The notes below the pieces were generated by a model, which saw only the letters and a list, made by a program, of their open reading frames with translations, had not been told where the DNA came from and did no database searches. A stretch of 35,463 nucleotides of DNA, taken from CAWEZN01 sp964498015. GTDB lineage: Bacteria > Zixibacteria > MSB-5A5 > GN15 > PGXB01. How positions within the stretch are numbered: the first letter of the stretch is position 1; the number at the start of each line of letters is the position of its first letter. This document shows, piece after piece, positions 32,401 through 35,463 of the stretch. Position numbers and translations under genes: made by a program. Location of the stretch: the NCBI GenBank assembly GCA_964498015.1, contig CAZCFT010000015.1, positions 1-35,463 on the forward strand, in the 5' to 3' direction.

Positions 32401-33034
32401 TGACATCGGTTTTGGCGGGCTTGACCATGTACTTGCTTCCGGAAGAAATGTGAATATCCTTGTGCTCGATACGGAGGTCTATTCCAATACGGGGGGACAG
32501 ATGTCGAAATCAACGCCGATGGGGGCTGTGGCAAAATTCGCCGCGGCCGGAAAGCCGATTCCTAAAAAGGACCTCGGCATGCTGATGATGTCTTATGGTA
32601 CTGTCTATGTGGCACAAGTGGCGTTCGGCTCCAGTCATAACCAAGCAGTCAAGGCTTTTGTTGAAGCTGAAAAATATGATGGCCCGTCGATTATAATCGC
32701 CTACAGCCATTGCATAGCTCATGGAATTGATATGGCCCACGGGCTTGATGAGCAGAAAAGGGCAGTTGATTCTGCCCACTGGATTCTTTACCGCTATAAT
32801 CCTGAGCTGATCAGGCAGGGGAAGAATCCATTGCAATTGGATAGCAAAGCTCCATCTATAAGTTATAAAGATTATGCTCTCGGAGAAGTTCGTTTTCGGA
32901 CTCTTGTGAGCAGTATGCCGGAACGAGCGGAGCAGTTGCTAAAGATTGCCCAAGAGGATGCCTATAAAAGATATAATCTATATAAGCAGATGGCTTCTCT
33001 TGATTACAGCAAGATTATAGAAAAACCTTCATAA
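29405..33034 (+). CDS. nifJ: Pyruvate:ferredoxin (flavodoxin) oxidoreductase
   Basis: Converts pyruvate, CoA and oxidised ferredoxin to acetyl-CoA, CO2 and reduced ferredoxin; reversible in many anaerobes. It is 1209 residues, the full single-chain length. The pyruvate-binding domain begins MVTINGNTAAAHVAHALSEV and contains YPITPSS. Two ferredoxin-type clusters have ligands C714/717/720/724 and C770/773/776/780. The third cluster uses C848 and C851 (CAGCGETPY) with further cysteines in NATGCSS and SHCIAHG. TPP-binding is GDGWAYDIGFGGLDHVLASG and VLDTEVYSNTGGQ. The start ATG 29405 has GGAG 10 nt upstream; M23 is a possible alternative. A terminator follows. The enzyme links to pta and citrate synthase through acetyl-CoA. 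Confidence 0.97.
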   Translation: MLNKTEITDKEAGRVLRTKKRNMVTINGNTAAAHVAHALSEVIAIYPITPSSNMGEIADAKSADGEVNIWNTIPVVVEMQSEGGASGSVHGAATAGALTTTFTSSQGLLLMIPNMFKMAGEMTPTVFHVSARTIATHALSIFGDHSDVMAARSTGFGLIASGSVQEVMDLALITHAAALESRIPFVHFFDGFRTSHEEQKIEQLDFDDMRAMINEKAVAAHRERSLSPDHPTLKGSSQNPDVFFQARETVNKYYLRAPKIVQEIMNRFAGVVGRQYRLFDYVGAPDAERIVIMMGSGSETMHETVEYLNENGEKVGLIKVRLYRPFSVEALLSAIPKTVKKIAVLDRTKEPGAIGEPLYTDIQSAIAEGMKADFAPFAEYPLVVGGRYGLSSKEFNPPMAKAVLDNLKSSRPKNHFTVGITDDVTNTSLEVDYSFSLEGEDTFRGLFYGLGSDGTVGANKNSIKIIGENTDNYAQGYFVYDSKKAGAITVSHLRFGKRPLRRPYLITSAKFVACHNFSFLEKYDMLTPLAPGGTFLLTSPYGPDEVWDKMPIEVQQQILSKKAKLFVIDATALAKELGLGARINMIMQTAFFVISGILPKNDAIAAIKGALKKTYGHKGEKIIQMNYASVDAAVKNIRQVNYPNRATSRIKMPPIVPENSPEFVRHVTATIIAGNGDSLPVSAMPDDGVFPLSTTQYEKRNIAVEIPVWDKELCIQCGICSIMCPHASIRMKIYRPEILKNAPGAFKSVDAKTKQYEGMKYSLQVAPEDCTGCEICVHSCPVTGKDDAGNKTDHRAINMSPQIPLRGQEARNWEFFLSIPETDPTLYNIETVKGSQLVRPLFEFSGACAGCGETPYIKLVTQLFGDRAIIGNATGCSSIYGGNLPTTPYCQRSDGRGPAWSNSLFEDNAEFAFGMRLAIDKMNENAFELLQKLLPEDFEAIKNANQSTPIGIEQQRARVAAVKEKLSRIKNPEAEKLLTLADYLVKKSVWGFGGDGWAYDIGFGGLDHVLASGRNVNILVLDTEVYSNTGGQMSKSTPMGAVAKFAAAGKPIPKKDLGMLMMSYGTVYVAQVAFGSSHNQAVKAFVEAEKYDGPSIIIAYSHCIAHGIDMAHGLDEQKRAVDSAHWILYRYNPELIRQGKNPLQLDSKAPSISYKDYALGEVRFRTLVSSMPERAEQLLKIAQEDAYKRYNLYKQMASLDYSKIIEKPS

Positions 33035-33057
33035 GCTAATTAGCGACAATTTTTTGA

Positions 33058-33085
33058 GGGCAGGAAGATAAATTCTGCCCTTTTT
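33058..33085 (+). terminator. Intrinsic terminator after nifJ
   Basis: GGGCAG (33058-33063) and CTGCCC (33075-33080), followed by TTTTT, 24 nt after the nifJ stop. Confidence 0.85.
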
Positions 33086-33217
33086 CTTCCACTAATTTTC
33101 AATTTAAAGTCTGGCAGTTTCTTGAAAAAAGGCCCACTTGGAATTTTGACGCCTTAAAAATATCCTCGAAATAGCCGATAATAGAAAGAAACGGATATCG
33201 CTTGCAAGGAGGATATT

Positions 33218-34090
33218 GTGTTAAGAAAAATAATGCCGTTTCTGTTGAGCGCTATAATAATATTGGGAGCTGTCGGCACTGTTTTCGCCCAGACGGAAGA
33301 CGAAATCGTTTCTAAGTTCATGAAGAAGACTGAGAAAAAGCATGTTAATAAAGTCGGTTTCATTGCGGCCTATTTTTCCTACGGGAAACTCTCCGACAAC
33401 AGCTCCTATAATAAATATAGCATTTTTGTTGACAAACACTTGCATGCTCTTAATCCGTCTGACTTAGAGATGGACGGGGCTTATCGTTCCGACCAGCTGG
33501 GGGTCTCTTTTGGAATGATGGTTGCCTCCAGAATGGCAGTTAAGCTTGGTTTTGAATACTGGCTAAAAATGGGAACTGATAAAGTGGGAGATTATAGTTT
33601 TAGTTCAGATTTAGCTCCTTACGGCGAGCAAAGAAATTTCAATTTGGTTTCGGAGCTTCAAGTTTATGGGATTACCAGCGGTCTCGATCTGTATCTGCTG
33701 AATCCGCCGGACAAATTCGGGCAGTTTCATTCGCTGGCGTTCCGTATCAGCGGCGGGGGAGGGTTTTACATGACCCAATGGAAAATCTGGAACGGGAGCA
33801 GTTCTTTCAATCTGTCCACGGGGGCCTCAGAGGCAAATGTAGAGCCTTTGAAAGGGTCAGCGCCAGGGTTTTACGGGGGAATAGGGTTTGATCTGCCCAT
33901 CAGATTTCTCGGCATGACCCTTGGCTCAGAGGCCATTTATATGGTCATGAACTTTAACAGCGTCAAATCGTATAATCGCTTAGGAGAAGAGTTATATTTG
34001 AGTTATCCCGATGAAACTTCGAAACCGATCAAGCTTGATTATTCCGGACCTCGAGGTAAGATTGAACTGAAGAAATTCTTCTCATGGTAA
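33218..34090 (+). CDS. Predicted outer-membrane beta-barrel protein
   Basis: It starts at GTG 33218 with a perfect AGGAGG 5 nt upstream. A signal peptide (MLRKIMPFLLSAIIILGAVGTVFA) is followed by a mature ~266 residues of amphipathic strands. The strands are rich in Tyr, Phe, Ser and Gly, for example FGMMVASRMAVKLGFEYWLKM, LAFRISGGGGFYMTQWKIW and GFYGGIGFDLPIRF. It ends in KKFFSW with a C-terminal aromatic, as in many outer-membrane proteins. I do not recognise the family. It lies 71 nt before a TolB-like protein gene that has its own promoter. Confidence 0.7.
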   Translation: MLRKIMPFLLSAIIILGAVGTVFAQTEDEIVSKFMKKTEKKHVNKVGFIAAYFSYGKLSDNSSYNKYSIFVDKHLHALNPSDLEMDGAYRSDQLGVSFGMMVASRMAVKLGFEYWLKMGTDKVGDYSFSSDLAPYGEQRNFNLVSELQVYGITSGLDLYLLNPPDKFGQFHSLAFRISGGGGFYMTQWKIWNGSSSFNLSTGASEANVEPLKGSAPGFYGGIGFDLPIRFLGMTLGSEAIYMVMNFNSVKSYNRLGEELYLSYPDETSKPIKLDYSGPRGKIELKKFFSW

Positions 34091-34097
34091 TTATGGG

Positions 34098-34125
34098 TTG
34101 ACAGAGGCGTTAATTAGTCTATCTT
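34098..34125 (+). promoter_or_regulatory. Candidate promoter for the TolB-like gene
   Basis: A perfect TTGACA (34098-34103), 16-nt spacer and TATCTT (34120-34125), about 37 nt before the TTG start. Confidence 0.55.
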
Positions 34126-34161
34126 AGCCCAATCAAGAAAGAAAAAAACTGTGAGGAAACA

Positions 34162-35169
34162 TTGAAAAAACTACTACTCATGAACCTATTTCTCGGCTTC
34201 TTGTGCATATCTGTCGCTGTGGCTCAGGGCGGCGATGATATTAAGCTTTCAGCGGTGCGGGCCGGCCAAATAGGGGCTCCACTGGGGAAAATAGCTTTCG
34301 TACGCGAAGGCGATGTCTGGGTAATGGATTGGGATGGGAAAAATCAATTCAAGGTCGTTGCGGCCCAAAATGCGGACGGCAGATTATCGTGGGCGCCAGA
34401 CAATAAGAGAATCGCATTTGTTCGTAAAGGAAAAGTAAATCTTCAGGGGCCCGATAATCTTGGAGGTCAGCACAGCGTATATGATCTTTTTATAGGGTTT
34501 CTTGATTCCGCCAAATCAAACACTAATTGGTGGTTTAGACTTACTGATGATCTTGGTTCAAGGCATCCGGAATGGAGCGCCGACGGAAGCCGAATAGTTT
34601 TCACAAAAGATATAAATGCCAATACGATAAATGCCCTTCTTCCTGAATACCAGACTTGCTCCATTGATACCACAGGGAAGGCATTTCAGAATCTCACCGG
34701 CGGCTGGAAGACTTCAAATCGCTGGATAAGTATGCCGTCATTGGGTCCCAATGGGTATCAGGTCTTTGTCCTATTCAAAGACAAGAATGCGTCAGGAGTA
34801 GTCATTGCGCCTCCGGATTTAAAGGGACTTTCGGACGATGAAATTGCGCAGAAGGCAAAGTATCTTTCCGGAGCTACTGCCCCGGCGTGGTCTCCTGATG
34901 GCAAGTGGATTGCTTTTGTCCAGAGCGAAATATCCAAGCAGGGGATTTATATTACAAAACCGGATCTGTCCGAGAAATTTCTTGTCTATAAGCCCGGCCC
35001 CGGATTGACGTTGCAGACATATCCGCTTTCATGGTCGCCCGATTCAAAATGGATCACATTTGGCGCCGGCGACGGATCCATTTGGATAGTTGACGTAACC
35101 GGAAACGGTCTGAAGCAGATTGTACAACCGGGGCTAAATATTGCGCCAGCGTGGTCGAAGAAGAAATAA
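34162..35169 (+). CDS. Exported TolB-like beta-propeller protein
   Basis: The 335-residue product starts at TTG 34162, with GAGG 5 nt upstream and an immediate signal peptide (MKKLLLMNLFLGFLCISVAVAQ). The mature part has several PD40/TolB-type propeller repeats with the pattern SWAPDNKRIAFVRKG, EWSADGSRIVFTKD, AWSPDGKWIAFVQSE and SWSPDSKWITFGAGDGSIWIVD. These suggest a periplasmic or surface propeller for protein-protein contact. It is not TolB itself by length or context: no tolQRA or pal adjoins. Partner and role are unknown; the upstream barrel gene at 33218 is one possibility. A strong terminator follows. Confidence 0.82.
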   Translation: MKKLLLMNLFLGFLCISVAVAQGGDDIKLSAVRAGQIGAPLGKIAFVREGDVWVMDWDGKNQFKVVAAQNADGRLSWAPDNKRIAFVRKGKVNLQGPDNLGGQHSVYDLFIGFLDSAKSNTNWWFRLTDDLGSRHPEWSADGSRIVFTKDINANTINALLPEYQTCSIDTTGKAFQNLTGGWKTSNRWISMPSLGPNGYQVFVLFKDKNASGVVIAPPDLKGLSDDEIAQKAKYLSGATAPAWSPDGKWIAFVQSEISKQGIYITKPDLSEKFLVYKPGPGLTLQTYPLSWSPDSKWITFGAGDGSIWIVDVTGNGLKQIVQPGLNIAPAWSKKK

Positions 35170-35191
35170 TCCCTGATTCAGATTTTTGAAG

Positions 35192-35221
35192 AAGCCCCGC
35201 CGGGATGGCGGGGCTTTTTAT
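35192..35221 (+). terminator. Intrinsic terminator after the TolB-like gene
   Basis: 10-bp arms AAGCCCCGCC (35192-35201) and GGCGGGGCTT (35207-35216) with a 5-nt loop, then TTTTATTTT, 23 nt after the stop. Confidence 0.92.
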
Positions 35222-35250
35222 TTTGGATATGGAAATGATGTCTTAAGGGC

Positions 35251-35334
35251 GTGTTGAAAAAGTCGGCGGTACCGTATCGGTTCATCCCCAAGTCAATCCC
35301 CTATCGTGAATTGACTTGGGAATGCCACACGGCC
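35251..35334. repeat. Dispersed repeat B, second copy
   Basis: The part at 35279-35334 matches 16867-16922 at 53 of 56 positions, and all three differences are transitions. It keeps the 11-bp arms CCCAAGTCAAT/ATTGACTTGGG (35287-35297, 35310-35320). The left flank GTGTTGAAAAAGTC resembles the TTGAAAAA end seen in the other elements. Confidence 0.8.
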
Positions 35335-35463
35335 GATTTTAATCGGAGTATTCAGAAAACAGGCGCTCAAATGCAAGATAGTAACTTCTTTGCACTTGCG
35401 AGTCATATTCTGGGTTCCCGATCAAGGAGGCTGTGTCATAATTCGGTTTAATATTGGGGATAA
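35335..35463. other. Right-end stretch without a recognisable gene
   Basis: An AAGGAGG at about 35424-35430 could be a ribosome site for a gene beyond the window, but no start codon with a lasting frame follows before the edge. Confidence 0.3.

Noticed and set aside
35251..35451. Plus-strand frame at the right end
   Set aside because: Most of it is repeat B; no coding signal.
1..35463. CRISPR array, prophage, toxin-antitoxin or defence island
   Set aside because: No regularly spaced repeats and no integrase, transposase, nuclease, methylase or toxin-like protein were recognised.

Overview
The window looks like the chromosome of a diderm (Gram-negative-type) bacterium with anaerobic or facultative central metabolism. 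Evidence for an outer membrane is two predicted beta-barrel proteins with signal peptides, at 3532-4668 and 33218-34090. Evidence for ferredoxin-based metabolism is a full-length pyruvate:ferredoxin oxidoreductase. A secreted thioredoxin-like protein ends in a dockerin-type double repeat, and short palindromic repeats are scattered between genes. Together these suggest an uncultivated FCB-type lineage such as candidate phylum Zixibacteria. That placement is inference from protein style only; no rRNA gene is present. I see no prophage, insertion sequence with transposase, CRISPR array or tRNA.

Layout. (1) 1-2970, minus strand: tilS-hpt-ftsH, the order also found in Bacillus, with ftsH cut by the window edge. 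(2) 3034-6126, plus: a small exported Asp/Gly/Cys protein, an outer-membrane barrel, and the thioredoxin-like/dockerin protein, closed by a strong terminator. (3) 6181-9565: an accessory island holding a decayed small gene, REP-like palindromes and the trehalose operon otsA-otsB (minus), with related repeats on both sides. (4) 9566-18388, plus: prfB with an intact programmed +1 frameshift; pta-aminotransferase-pckA as a tight operon; a MITE-like element; an FmdB-type zinc ribbon with a GlcD-type oxidase; and a mitochondrial-type citrate synthase behind a well-defined promoter with operator-like palindromes. (5) 18441-25298, minus: two membrane histidine kinases with no response regulator nearby, a 480-bp non-coding but structured gap, then cobO, an SDR epimerase and trxB. 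(6) 25335-29353: a GlcD-GlcF fusion oxidoreductase divergent from an Rrf2 regulator, with facing promoters, followed by dcd. (7) 29405-35169, plus: nifJ, a beta-barrel protein and a TolB-like propeller protein, each region ending in a clear terminator.

How the genes fit together. NifJ (pyruvate/acetyl-CoA/ferredoxin), Pta (acetyl-CoA/acetyl-phosphate), PckA (oxaloacetate/PEP), the aminotransferase and citrate synthase surround the acetyl-CoA-oxaloacetate node. The two GlcD-type flavoproteins probably oxidise 2-hydroxy acids and feed that node. The best second-look items are the regulated mitochondrial-type citrate synthase, the structured gap between trxB and the kinases, the repeat-bounded trehalose cassette, and the small exported protein/barrel/thioredoxin-dockerin run. 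I did not find a clearly new multi-gene defence or mobile system.
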